Source: Gordionus sp. m RMFG-2023 (lineage: Eukaryota; Nematomorpha; Gordioida; Chordodea; Parachordodidae). Taken from it: DNA of 64,000 nt. The DNA lies in assembly GCF_954871325.1 (NCBI RefSeq), contig NC_088778.1, forward strand, positions 1,054,001-1,118,000, in the 5' to 3' direction. The stretch's first letter is position 1. The number at the start of each line of letters is the position of its first letter. Shown piece by piece: positions 35,652-47,320 of the stretch. Position numbers and translations under genes: made by a program. The notes below the pieces were generated by a model, which had not been told where the DNA came from, did no database searches, and was given only the letters and a program-made list of their open reading frames with translations.

Positions 35652-38600
35652 TCATGGCGAATAAATTACCTTAGGTTTAGGGATTTTGGTGTCGCCGACG
35701 AGACCGGAAACGTAACTTATACACATAGAACGACACGTGTGTCCCCAAACAAATTCGTATCGGCTGCTGGTGTCAGGCTCTTCGGCGCTATCATCATTGT
35801 CCTTCTTCAAGCCAATCAACGCGATCGCACCGCAGAGACTTTTGGAGGGTTCGGGTTCGAGGCTCGCTTCATCTGGCGGAAAGTTTAAAATCAACATAAA
35901 AATCAAATATTTAAAATATAATTTTTTGTAGTTATTAATATTTTTAAAAGATAGGAAATGGGATAAGCCCATCCAATTAGCGCCAAAAATTTTAACCCTC
36001 AATCAAATTATTTTTTCCCCTCTCCCTAAGCCCACCCCCAAACTGAAATATCCTGACCATGGGCCAGACAAAATACATTTTATAACTAGCTGGATAAAAT
36101 TATTTATATATCGTGGTCTGAGAATTTATTCTATTTAAATGAAACATCCGAAAAATTCACAAAGTAAGTTAAATTATAACCAATATAAGGTTAAATCGTA
36201 TCGAAGATAATAGAAACTTAATTTCTAAAATAGCTTCTCCTTTTAAAAATCACAAAAATGTGGAGATGGAATAATCTAATTCCAACCCGATGATGTGCCG
36301 TATATGATGGAATCCCTTAGAGTTCCGAATCTCTCATTTTTTAAAATCATTTATGTATAAAATTTGAGCGGGAAATATATTCCAGCAATGATCATTTTAA
36401 CCGCGAAACGTTTTGTGTGTTTTTAAATTTAAATTAAAAAAATTTAAAATTGTCTAAAATGTCTTATTCGGAATACTCTAGAATACTGAAATATAATTCG
36501 GGTTAAATAAGCTCTTCAAATTTTCGAAACTAAATTTAAAAAAAAACCGAAAATTCTATTTTCCTCAGCTAAAATAAATGCAAATTTGAGACCTCTAAAT
36601 AAAATAAAATTATGGTTCTTTCTTGGGAACCCAGGGTAAAAAGAACCCTCTTTGATCCCATATGTCCATAAAAAAAAGTGTCCATTATAAACCTAGAAAA
36701 GTTTGCAACGTATCCGTGAAAGCTTGGTGGACGAAGCGAGATCGCAGCAAATCTTGGCTCAACGTTTTAGCCATCAGCGATTTTATGAGCTGTTCGCCGC
36801 ACCCTAAATTGTTTAAAAAAAAATTAATTAATTAAATACGATTTCAAATTTTTTTTAAAAATATTTTAAAAGAAAGAACAAAGGGGGAAAAAAAAGGTAA
36901 AACAAGGGCCTACAGTACTTTACAAATCGGTATACGATTTATTGTATCGCGATTCGAAAGAAATATTTTAATTGAGGCGATAAGAAAGTATCGAAATGAC
37001 GCGACAACAGGATCTTGCCAAATTTGAAATTCATGCTCTGAGATCGAACGCGTTGGAAATCGCTATTAGATTAAATTGGAAAAATATTCTTTAGCCTCGA
37101 TAAAAGGAAAGAAAATAAATATATCCATGTACGGTAGTTAGCAAGTGGCTAAGCAAAATAGTCTCTGAATTCTAATTCGCAAAATAACTCTTTGCTTTAG
37201 GTTCAAGGAAATGGGGGGGGGGGGGTGGATAATGCAATAAAATTGTTTTGCAAAGTAGGATTAAGGATCATCATACCGGAAGTTGAGATAGCTATTCCGT
37301 CGTAAATTTTTGTACGATTCTTCGCGTTATCCTTTCGATTCTCGGCCCAACAACCGCACCCATACATTGCGGCCTAAACATAGAAAGGTTAATTAATATT
37401 ATCGTTTTTTAAAAAAAAACAAAATGATTGTGCTATTTGCCAACTTAAGATAATTTAATTAGCGCGTTTTGTTTTTTAAATTTTAATTTCCAGAAATGCA
37501 TTCTAGTCATGTTGGAAGGATATCTATCCTATAAATTTCCGACATTTATATAAATCATCATGTGACTTAGAACATATGATTGAGAAGTTGTTATTAGATA
37601 TGTCACTTGTAAATTAAATTTTTATACGAAAATATAATTACCGAAGAAAATAATGCGATAAATTAAAATTATATAAATGGTTATTTATTTAAAAATTAAA
37701 AAGCTTTAAAAAATATTTATTTTATTTTAAGATATTTTCTTGATTAGTGAACTGGCGACTTTATAATTTAATATATAAATAAAGACATTTACAGTTGACA
37801 TTAATTGACATTTAACTTTATGATATTATAGCAAGATAACAGAAATAATATTGTGTATCTACAGTTGTTAAGGAGGGATAAAATTTCGACATATTAGAAT
37901 CTAAACAGTTCTTAAAGAGCCGAGGGAAGCAAAATTTAGCAAAAAAGTAAAAAAATAAAAATGAGATATTGAATGTTTTTGCATAATGTAAAAGTATATT
38001 TTATTGACTTTTAACATTTATGATATTATAGCAAGATAACAGAAATAATATTGTGTATCTACAGTTGTTAAGGAGGGATAAAATTTAGACATATTAGAAT
38101 CTAAACAGTTCTTAAAGAGCCGAGGGAAGCAAAATTTAGCAAAAAAGTAAAAAAATAAAAATGAGATATTGAATGTTTTTGCATAATGTAAAAGTATATT
38201 TTATTGACTTTTAACATTTATGATATTATAGCAAGATAACAGAAATAATATTGTGTATCTACAGTTGTTAAGGAGGGATAAAATTTCGACATATTAGAAT
38301 CTAAACAGTTCTTAAAGAGCTGAGGGAAACAAAATTTAGCAAAAAAGTAACAAAATAAAAATGAGATATTGAATGTTTTTGCATAATGTAAAAGTATATT
38401 TTATTGAAGTAAATATCAATTTGTAAAAATAGAGATCACATGTTTTTAAAAGTTAAAAACAAAGAAAATTAAAATCAATAATAAATCCTCTAGAAAATAT
38501 ATTAACAAAACGTCCATCATAAATGTCGATTACAAATAGATAGATACAACAAAAACAAACTCAAAAACGTTGTCTTCCAATATAATAAGGTAAACCAATT

Positions 38601-40870
38601 TTATTTTTTATAGAGGATTAAAAAAATAGAATTACGTGTCCGATTCTGCCAGGTTGTTTAAGGATGGGACCTCCACTTGATATGCCAGAGTAAAAGTTTC
38701 CTTGGGAGTCCAAACATATTGCTCCGACTGTACCTAGATTCAAGCCTGCGTGATAAATGATTAGTTCATAAATTTAGTAAAAGTCAATGGAGATAGAAAG
38801 ATATAGGGAAGATATAGGGGTTTCTGGGTTAAGACCACTCTCCATAAACCAAAAAAAATGTTGAATTCAGAACAAGTTTAAAAACCCAAATAGAATCTAG
38901 TTATTTTGTCGGCCAAAATTACCCTGTTACATAAAAAAAAATTTGGTTTGTGAAGCGGTTAAACCCCGAACCTGACTGCCCAGAGTCAAAGTCGCCAATA
39001 GGAATGACTCCTCTTATGAGTCGATGGCGGTGTATATTTATTGTTTAAACGCGTTTAAGCATGTACAGTTATAAACTACTATTTTTTTTCTTTCTTATAT
39101 CAAATATGAACCATACTAATAATACAATGCTAGTCTCTATAAAATATAAATATTATTCCCTACTAGGATTCATAAACTGGTTATAGAAAAATAATGTACC
39201 CTTCCTCATCCAATAAATAAAGCCCTCACACCACAGGAACCCTTAGCTACCTCATGTATAGGGCTCAGAAGTCACAACAAAGGTTTCCAGGGACCTTGGG
39301 TTTATAATAGATAGAGAATTGATTTAAAATTGTGAGGAATAAATATTTTAAAAAAGTGGTATCAATTGTAGTTCAGATGGGCCCACCAAACAATTTCAAA
39401 AATTGGTTCTTATCGAGGTTTATTGATTTAGTTATTTGAAGTTTTCTTAACATCATTTGAATTAATTCATGATTTAAATTAATTCATGATTTAAATTAAA
39501 ATTGATTTTTATTTTCCAAACTTTGTAATTAATTTTTTTTTTAAATCGATAATTATCATGGAATTGGAGAAAATAAAGAAGGAGATTTTAAGTATTAGCC
39601 TATAATGAATAACAGATTAATTAATTAACACGAATAAGGTGGATCCAACTATAAAAAATTTAACAAAATTACAATCGATATAATATGGGTTAGCATACTT
39701 TCTTCTTGGTCTGGTTCTGAGAGTGGGAGATAGTCTTTGTCATTGATAGATTTTTGAAATGTTTTGTAAAACTTTAATATTACATTATAATATAGAAATG
39801 GTAACACATTATTATATGTTAAAATTTATAAAAATAATAAAACTGGGTTGGTTAATTCATCTAGAGGAATAATGTCTGTATCTTTCTGATATTCAGTAAG
39901 AGATGTATTCATTCCATTTATTGAGTATTGATTTATCTCTTCTTGATGCATCATCATAGCTTTTTCATAATCTTCATAAGTTTTATCTTTTAATTAATAA
40001 TAAAATAATAATAAGATAAAATTTTAATAATTTTAGCATGCAAAACCTGTAATCAAATCTTTACCATTGGAAGTGCTTATAGATTTACAACAGCTTTGAG
40101 CCCATTTGTAAGCTTCATCACCAGCTAACATACTGAAATTTAAATACAAAGGAAATTTAACTTTTTAGAAATTGTATGTAATAGTTAAAATAATTATTTA
40201 TATATACCATGGTTGAAGTAATTTTGTATTCTTATGTAATCTTGAATCAATTTGGCGCTTTAAAATTTGATTTGCTACTGCAATAGGATTTTTGACCCCT
40301 ATATTCATTTATTTTGAAAAATATATTGATAATAGTTAATTTTAATTTTCTCATTTCTACATAATCCTCATAAAATAATCATTATAATTTTATATGTAAA
40401 TAAACTTTTCAAGGCTCCTACACTACCCCAGTAGCCAAATTTCCCTTCCATAACTGATGCATCACATTCAACCTCCCCATTAATGTTTAAATTTGACCCA
40501 TATCCAGCATTATTTAAGTGAGAGTTCTATTTTATATATTTAGGGACAAATATAATAATCAAAATTTTATTAGTCATTTTAGATATAAATCACATCTTAT
40601 ATAAATAGTAAATAAATAACCTCTAATAACTTTAAAACATAACTTATCACATCATTTCCAATATTTTCTTTTAATAACGATTTAATACCCTAAAGAATAT
40701 TTATAATTTATAGTTTAATAGTGTTACTTTATAACAAACATCCGATGCTAAAACTTTATAATCATTATAAAGATTAGGATCGTGATATCCAGCGCCTATT
40801 TATAAGTGTAAGTTAAGACTTTTATTCATAACTAACCCAAATGCAAGGCTAAAAACACATGTTTTGTCAT
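35652..40870 (-). CDS. TASP1: Taspase-1 (threonine aspartase), 12 exons, 407 aa
   Basis: Ntn-hydrolase-fold protease; in other animals it cleaves after Asp in MLL/trithorax and TFIIA precursors. Exons on the minus strand: 40870-40837, 40795-40728, 40689-40621, 40526-40406, 40298-40208, 40132-40047, 39986-39844, 39771-39699, 38745-38636, 37373-37277, 36803-36693 and 35872-35652. All junctions are GT-AG and all phases agree (1224 nt). Landmarks in order: GAGYH near the start, NNAGYGSNLNINGEVECDAS, GVKNPIAVAN-like, CMLAGDEAYKW, a variable linker, LGTVGAICLDSQGN with the nucleophile Thr234 (the human enzyme also uses Thr234), ISSGGPILKQPGRIGH, AAMYGCGCWAEN, STSGCGEQL, and EFVWGHTCRSMCISYVSG. Autocleavage before Thr234 is expected; the residue before it is Gly here, where the human enzyme has Asp. 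The 3' end is uncertain: AAG|GTAATT at 35670 is a good donor, and the IEGG-containing tail of other taspases was not found, so a further exon may exist. Confidence 0.93.
37806..38407 (+). repeat. 200-bp tandem triplication inside a taspase intron
   Basis: Three consecutive units start with TGATATTATAGCAAGATAAC at 37821, 38021 and 38221, a period of 200 bp. They differ by only a few substitutions (for example TTTCGAC versus TTTAGAC, and CGAGGGAAG versus TGAGGGAAA). They lie in the intron between exons 9 and 10 of the taspase gene. The low divergence implies recent amplification. Confidence 0.95.
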
Positions 40871-41717
40871 TTCATAATGCTCCACTAAATTATTACTCAA
40901 ATATTAAAAAAAAAATTTCATTCAATTTATAAAAAAGTATTAATTAGATAGGCATAACCCATGAATAAATAATATTTTTCTTATCTATAAATATTATTAT
41001 TTTTTAAACATAGAATCTAAATGCAGAAGATAGTATTGAGAAAATAATTTAAAATATTCATTCTAATTTATTAATAGACTTACAAAGTCAAATTGAATAT
41101 ATAATTTCTGAGGGGATTCAAAAGTCGTTTTATTATTTGGAATGTGACGACAATGCTTGTAACTAGGTATAATTATAAAGAAATATAGGTTATTTAAGGA
41201 TGTGGAATAGTAATTTTTACTTGATTATAATAATAAATTATTGTCAAAATTTCTAGCGTAAATAAAAAAATATGCTCATTTTATCCAATAAACACTAGTA
41301 AAAACAACATCCACAAGTAGCATATGATATAGGTGCGATTAGGGTCATTAGCGAAGTCATATAATATAAAAATGAGAGATATATAAATTTATTTTTCTGG
41401 GAAATTAAATTTTATATTTTTAAATCGTCAGTGCAATTAAATTTTATAATATGGTAGATTCTTTTGGCATAATGTTTCTTCATTAAAATTGTATTTTTTA
41501 TTTTAACCACTTAATAAAACTTCTATATATTGAAAAAAGGAATGAATTATCTAGTCATATAGTGCCTTTTCCCCCTTTTCAACACATAGCATCTTCTTAA
41601 ATAACTATCTAATCCAAGAGTACTAACTTATATATTGCAAATAGACACTATGTGAAATAAACCACACACTATTAATTTATAAATAAATTAAGTAGTAATG
41701 TTTTTAAATATTAAATT
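40871..41717. other. 5' flank of the taspase gene, AT-rich
   Basis: The putative promoter lies here, but I see no diagnostic element and no further exon. An in-frame stop lies about 35 nt upstream of the chosen ATG, which supports 40870 as the start region unless a leader exon is spliced on. Confidence 0.4.
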
Positions 41718-42115
41718 TTTTTCGACCCTGAATTCGAGTCGAGCTTGTAGAAATTGGCTCCAAATTCAGAACGAACTACGACCCCAGGCCGAAATTGCTG
41801 AACCGATTGACTTGTCGGCTGGCCGGAAAATGTAAATAATTTATTCTATAAGTCTAAATTAAATAAATAAAAATTTATATAATAAAAATAATCATAAATT
41901 TTTATTATACCTAATATTAAATAAATATTAAATTATGAAATATAACAATTTTTATAATTTATAATTTTTTTTAATTATAAATATATAATATTTTTTATTT
42001 CATTAGGAATAGGATTGATTATTAATATAATGAATAAAATTAATTGTTGTGTTTATTCTCATTATTTTTCAGTTTTCCGGCCCGGCTCATTATTTTTTTT
42101 GCCTGGCTTACAAAG
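41718..42115. mobile_element. GC-block short repeat element (MITE-like)
   Basis: An AT-only core is flanked by GC-patterned ends: GAATTCGAGTCGAGCTTG and GGCTGGCCGGAAAA at the left, TTTTCCGGCCCGGCTC at the right. The inner blocks are inverted complements (GGCCGGAAAA and TTTTCCGGCC). It resembles the elements at 20146 and 21712. Confidence 0.4.
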
Positions 42116-43219
42116 AACTAATTCAAAATCACATCATTTTTCTGAAAACAAAGTTAAAAAAATACTTTGATTTGTATATATATTGCTATTTCTTATCGTT
42201 GTTGTAAATAAGAAAGGAGGAAAACCCCTCCTCTCTTTAGAAATTGATTGTTTCTATAAATATAATTTTAAAATTTTTTTAAAGATTTTAAACAAATTTT
42301 TTATAATTTTTTTAGTATTATATAATTATTACCAAAATAATACGGATATTTTTTGATTTATTGTACCATATTATTTTTGTTTTTAAAATGAAGATTGGAT
42401 ATTTACATTTTTTAGGCGCCATGGTTTATTTATACGTATTTTATAAATGATAAATCAATCGATCAATAGAATAGTGATTGTAATATCTTAAATTTAACAA
42501 TGCTTTAGTTCAAGGATGTTTGTTGTGATACCTAATATATTTTTAAATAAATGAGTATCCCGATATGTAAGTGTAGTATGAAGAACTTCCTTAGCAAAGA
42601 AAATTCTTTACTAATGTTTTACGTTTTAGGGAGAATATATAAGAGTTGATGTTTAAAAAATAAAATAAATTGTAAGTAATTATTAAAATTGAAAATCTCA
42701 ACTTTTGTGTATTTTGCAACATTTGTATGAATTCTTAATGCTCAACTTATTAGTAAATATTTTTTCTTATTAAGATATACATTCTGGCAACTCTAGATGA
42801 TGGAAATAGAGTTTAACATTTGATCAAAAGAAGCTTTTACATATGTAAATCTTACAGAAGTTGATTATTTATTATTATGATATTAAAATACAACTGTAAG
42901 TGTAAAGCTATAATATAAAAAAAAATGACTTTATCTCATTTTGGAAATGTTAAAATTTTAACTAAATCAGAATTTTATAACTTTAAAAAAAAATGTTTAA
43001 GCGTTAATAGGTATTCCACATTTCCATCAAACTGGATTATATTTATATGAGGAGACCTTTACACGTTTGTGGGAAACTTCAAGTACTTGTTGGTATAATA
43101 GTAATACAAGATTATTATTTAAAGGCCTATAGGCTGATAAGAAAAAATATTAAACCAAAGAAAACAAAAAAAATTATTATATTTTATTTAAAAAATAAAA
43201 TAAAATAACACAATTCATT
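42116..43219. other. AT-rich intergenic DNA
   Basis: I see no gene, transposon terminus or tandem repeat that I can support. Confidence 0.4.
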
Positions 43220-43556
43220 CATTCTTGAACCCTCGATTCTTTCAAATGAAAACGCCTTGGATTGGTATAACCTTTATCCCGTGGATGATTGGTTTCCCAC
43301 TGATCAATGACTACATTTACATTGATTTTGCAGTAAAGACTGACCTCTCATTTTCTGCCATCAAATAGGTAGAAGTCCATAAATAAATAAATATGTTAGA
43401 CTCAGAGACAGAATCAATAGTTACTAACACCTTAGTGATATTTAGAAAGGAGGCTCACAAATATGTAAGACTTATTTGCAAAAAGGAGACAGCTGGCAGG
43501 TGACCCCAAAGAAAGATTCCACCATCTCCAGCGCGATCTAATTTCCTAAGCATTCA
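43220..43556 (-). CDS. Candidate exon pair, unrecognised
   Basis: Two minus-strand open frames look coding against the AT-rich background. One starts with ATG at about 43549 (MLRKLDRAGDGGIFLWGHLP). The other ends at a stop near 43221 (CKINVNVVIDQWETNH, then RDKGYTNPRRFHLKESRVQE). A donor inside the first (TTTGGG|GTCACC) and an acceptor before the second (ATGAG|AGGTC) would join them in phase, but the acceptor lacks a pyrimidine tract. I do not recognise the product. This could be a pseudogene or chance. Confidence 0.3.
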
Positions 43557-44468
43557 CTCTTCTCTATGGTAACATGTTACTTTTAAAGTTCTCTTTTAAT
43601 GTTTTTTATATATGAAATACTATATTCATATAATTTTTCGTCACCATTGCAAGATCTCGTAAGTGACATTTTTTTCAAATTGTTTTTTTGGAATAAATGG
43701 GTTTATCTATATGCCAGCTATCATCTCTCAAAAAATCGTGTCTTCATTAACCAATAAAGATTCTCTTTTTTTTAAAAAATATAATTTTTAATCAAAACAT
43801 TCGTTGATCAATAAAAACTCGTTAGTAGCATGGAAGGGGGGGGGGCGGTGTTAGCCTATGTGAATAATTTTTTTTTAAAAAACCATTTTTTTTTAAAAAA
43901 ACCATTTTTTTTATTAAATAGTGAAAAAAAAATTACTAATTATAATCAACGAATATAATTAAGTTTATAATTTATTGAGAATAAAATTGGAACAAAAAAT
44001 ATCAAAATGTAGTTTTCAGCCAGAGTGGGAATATATTTTTTTTTCCCAATATATTCATGATAGATTATTTTGCATTAAATAATTTTATAAAGGTTTCATT
44101 TAAGATAGAAAAAAATTGTAAATCATTAGAATATTTTTCCTCAAGAATATCTATTATCTTATGTATCGTTCATAATTAATTGCTTTAAATCAGACTTAGA
44201 TTTTTGGGCTTAAAATGGCGTTAATTATTGGGAGATCAATAGAGATGAGTATTTAGATCACGTGACATGAATTTAAAGTCAAAATACAAAACACTGCTGA
44301 CGGTGTTTGCCCACCCAACCTTACACTATATTTTTTATTGTATTTTAACAAATTTCATAATTTATTTTTCATAAAAAAAAATAACAAAATTAAGCTCACG
44401 ATTGGAGGATAGCTTGAAGTAGTAGATAATATAAGAACTGTTGGTAAACGATAAGAAACTTTAATAAG
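43557..44468. other. AT-rich intergenic DNA
   Basis: Homopolymer runs (poly-A/T, a G run near 43833) and no supported gene. Confidence 0.4.
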
Positions 44469-44636
44469 CAGAGTTGTTAAAGAATCTAGATACAAGTATC
44501 TAGATCCTGTATCTAGATATAAAAATGTGGTATCTGTATCTGTATCTAGATAGATTTTTGATTAAATAATCTGTATCTAGATATTATTTTAGACGTTGTA
44601 TCTGTATCTAGATCCATTTAAAAAATATCTTTTAAA
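44469..44636 (+). mobile_element. Second copy of the TATC-rich hAT MITE, right end missing
   Basis: It begins CAGAGTTGTTAAAG and carries the same series of GTATCTGTATCTAGAT blocks as 31382-31531, including ATAAAAATGTGGTATCTG. It stops at AAAAATATCTTTTAA without the CAACTCTG terminus. A complete hAT element begins 40 bp further on. Confidence 0.75.
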
Positions 44637-44676
44637 TTTTTAAGTTCGATTATAACCAAAAATGTATTCTAGCATG

Positions 44677-46519
44677 CGGTGGCGTAGCCAGGATTGTATC
44701 ATGGGGGGGGGGGGGTTTAAGCCCCCCATACCTCCCATTTTTTTTGAACACTTCATTGCTTATATTTTTGGATTTGTTAAAATTGTTTTATATTTTCATA
44801 TAACAAAATTTTAGGGTATTTTATTATGTATTTTACATTCCTTTAAATAATCATGTATATATTTTTATTAATTAAAATATTTTCAAAATGTTGCTATTTT
44901 ATATAATACAGATTTTAATATTAAAAATTATAATTTATAAAGACTCTATTTAAAAAAAAGTAATTTTTTACAATTATATAAAATATGTGTAATTCTTATG
45001 CAAATAATGGTATTTAAAAAAATATGATGATATTATCTTATAAATAATAATTTTTTTACAAAAAAAAATTGATTATATATTAAATAAAATTTTATTGCTA
45101 TTTTTTGATTTGAATTTAAAAAGAGAGATCTACTTTTCTCTGAGATTTTGCTAATTCATCTAGAATCAAATTTTTACCTAAAATAATCTCCTTATAAATT
45201 TTCAATAGTGCTAATCCATTTAAACGTTTTTCACCGGTTGTGTTTCTTAAATAGGTTTTTAACCTTTTTAAAGTTGAAAAAGACCTTTTGGCTAGGTAGC
45301 TAAAATAATTAATAATGTTTTGATAGTAGGCAGGGAATCTAAAATGCAATTACACATGGAAAGGGCCTGCAGAGCATTTTTTTGATCTAAAGAATACCCT
45401 ATTCTGTTAAGATTTTTATACCGAAATTCGACATCACAAAGTAACTTATCATATGAACCTACTAAATCATCAGCATAAAACTCTGAGATTTTTTTAAATA
45501 TCCTTTCATGTTTCAATTGTAATCAACAGTTTAGACTCAACCGGTAAAAGAAAATAAAATCTTTTTAAAATATAATTATGACTAATAAATTCTAATTGAA
45601 ATAAAAATGTATCAATAAGGGGAATAAAAATGTTTATTTTATAAAAATCCTCAATCGTAGATGCATCAATATTTGATCGATTGGATTATCTAGAGACTAC
45701 TCTATGTTTAAAAATTTCAATTCCAAACATATTAGCAATCTCCTTTACTTTTTCATATATTTCATGAAACTTTTCATCCACATTCTCTCTGATATTTGTT
45801 AATATTTCAACAATATCCTTTGCTCTATTCATAATCTCCCTTAAATCCAAATCAATTTTTTGTAGCATTTTGCTAAAATCATATGTATAATTAAATAAAA
45901 AATAAAACACATTGAATTGAAATTAAAAACTGTGGCTTAATAATAGCCTGCAAAAGATTTTCGGCATCTGCTGAATCTTTTTCCTTGCTTGATATATAAA
46001 ATTCTAATGCTGCAAAGACAACATCATAGAGTTCAATAAAGAGTTTCACCGACTCTTGTCTTTCGATGAATCTGGTCGGACAAAATCTTTTAGTTTTTTT
46101 TTTGATTTTTTGAGTCAATATCATGATACGTTTGAATAAATAACTCACTTTTTTTGGGTGGTGTGAAATTCATATTGAAAATGAGAAATATATATTTTTA
46201 TAAAATGGAATATGACAAACTAGACAACTTTTATGAAATGCAAAATAATATAAAATTTATTTAATAAATATAAAAATAATCAAATGTGTGTATCTATTAT
46301 TATTTATAATAAATTTAAAACATAAAAATCAAGCGTTTATTAAGAATTTATTAAATTAAAATTAAAAAATTTTAAAAAAAAATTAAAAATTTTAAAAAAA
46401 AATTATAAAAAAAAAATTAAAATTAAAATTTTTTTTCTTATTTTTCATAGGGGGGAGGAGAGTGAGGGGGTGGGTGGGGGTGGGAGGGGTTGAATCCCCC
46501 CCCCATGCCTACGCCACTG
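44677..46519 (-). mobile_element. hAT transposon, deleted copy, perfect 8-bp target duplication
   Basis: Identical CTAGCATG octamers flank the element (44669-44676 and 46520-46527). Termini: CGGTGGCGTAGCCAGG at the left; CAGTGGCGTAGGCATG at the right in reverse complement. G-rich and C-rich tracts lie just inside both ends (near 44704 and 46450-46503), again in inverted orientation. The minus strand carries the C-terminal part of a hAT transposase (45119-46148). At 1.84 kb it is shorter than an autonomous element, and the N-terminal coding part is absent. Confidence 0.92.
45119..46148 (-). pseudogene. hAT transposase, C-terminal part, frameshifted
   Basis: The fragments follow the order of ZMYM/DUF4371-type hAT proteins: FCPTRFIERQESVKLFIELY (46148-45891), LDLREIMNRAKDIVEILTN and DEKFHEIYEKVKEIA (45910-45686), then SRQSNRSN and INIFIPLID-like pieces. 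The C-terminal dimerisation motif is AKRSFSTLKRLKTYLRNTTG with RLNGLALLKIYKEI (45349-45119). At least three frame changes and several stops show it is inactive. The BED-like N-terminal zinc finger and the first catalytic Asp region are missing. Confidence 0.85.
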
Positions 46520-46527
46520 CTAGCATG

Positions 46528-47320
46528 GGTAGAATACCAAACTGTAAATTTCAAACAATTTTGCCACGAACTTTATAGAACTATTTCTATGATTATATTA
46601 ATTTTTATATGAATTTTTCATATAAATTATAAAAAAAATACTAAAATGTGCTGAAATTTATAGAGGTAAATACTCTGCACATGCTGGAATACAACAATTC
46701 CTGTAAGAACAGATTTTTAAAATCCAAAAATCGCCCTTAGTATGATTTAAAATTGAGAGATTCCGAAACCCCATATATATAAATAATTTTTCTATCACTC
46801 TTTATTACTCGATCCAACATAATTATAAAATAATTAGATACAAAAATTTAAAATATAAGTAATAGTGATATTTACGCTAAATTACAAAAAATAAATTATA
46901 TAAGGCATTTTATTTATAATTTAATTTATACCATGTAGAAGTTTGAAATATAAATCCAAGATATTAAAGTGATTACAAGAAAAAAATTAATAATCCTCAT
47001 CTTCAAAAAAAAAATGTTCATTATAAAACTTTCCTTTTAAAATTAACATCTTCGAAAATATCCTCATTTACATGTCACATGAAATTTGACAGACGTAACA
47101 TGTAATAAAATAATTCCGATTTGAAGAAATTTGGGGTAAGCGCAAAACAATTTTAGGGATTTATCAAATGATTCATGTAAGTTTTCTGAATAAAATAATT
47201 CACGATAATTGTCAAAATATTATCATGACCTATCTCGTCCGGTTTCAAAGACCCAATGCCAAGTCAACATTAAGTTCCAAATTATGGTTAACTTAACATT
47301 TAATATAATCTTAATTTTTG
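46528..47320. other. AT-rich intergenic DNA
   Basis: No gene is seen. This is the 3' flank of the minus-strand receptor. No poly(A) signal is obvious. Confidence 0.4.

Noticed and set aside
35574-35931. Two plus-strand ORFs of 104 and 64 codons
   Set aside because: They lie antisense to the last taspase exon and are open because of its higher GC.
45116-46148. Four ORFs considered as separate small genes
   Set aside because: Together they follow one hAT transposase order inside clear transposon termini; they are pieces of a dead transposase.
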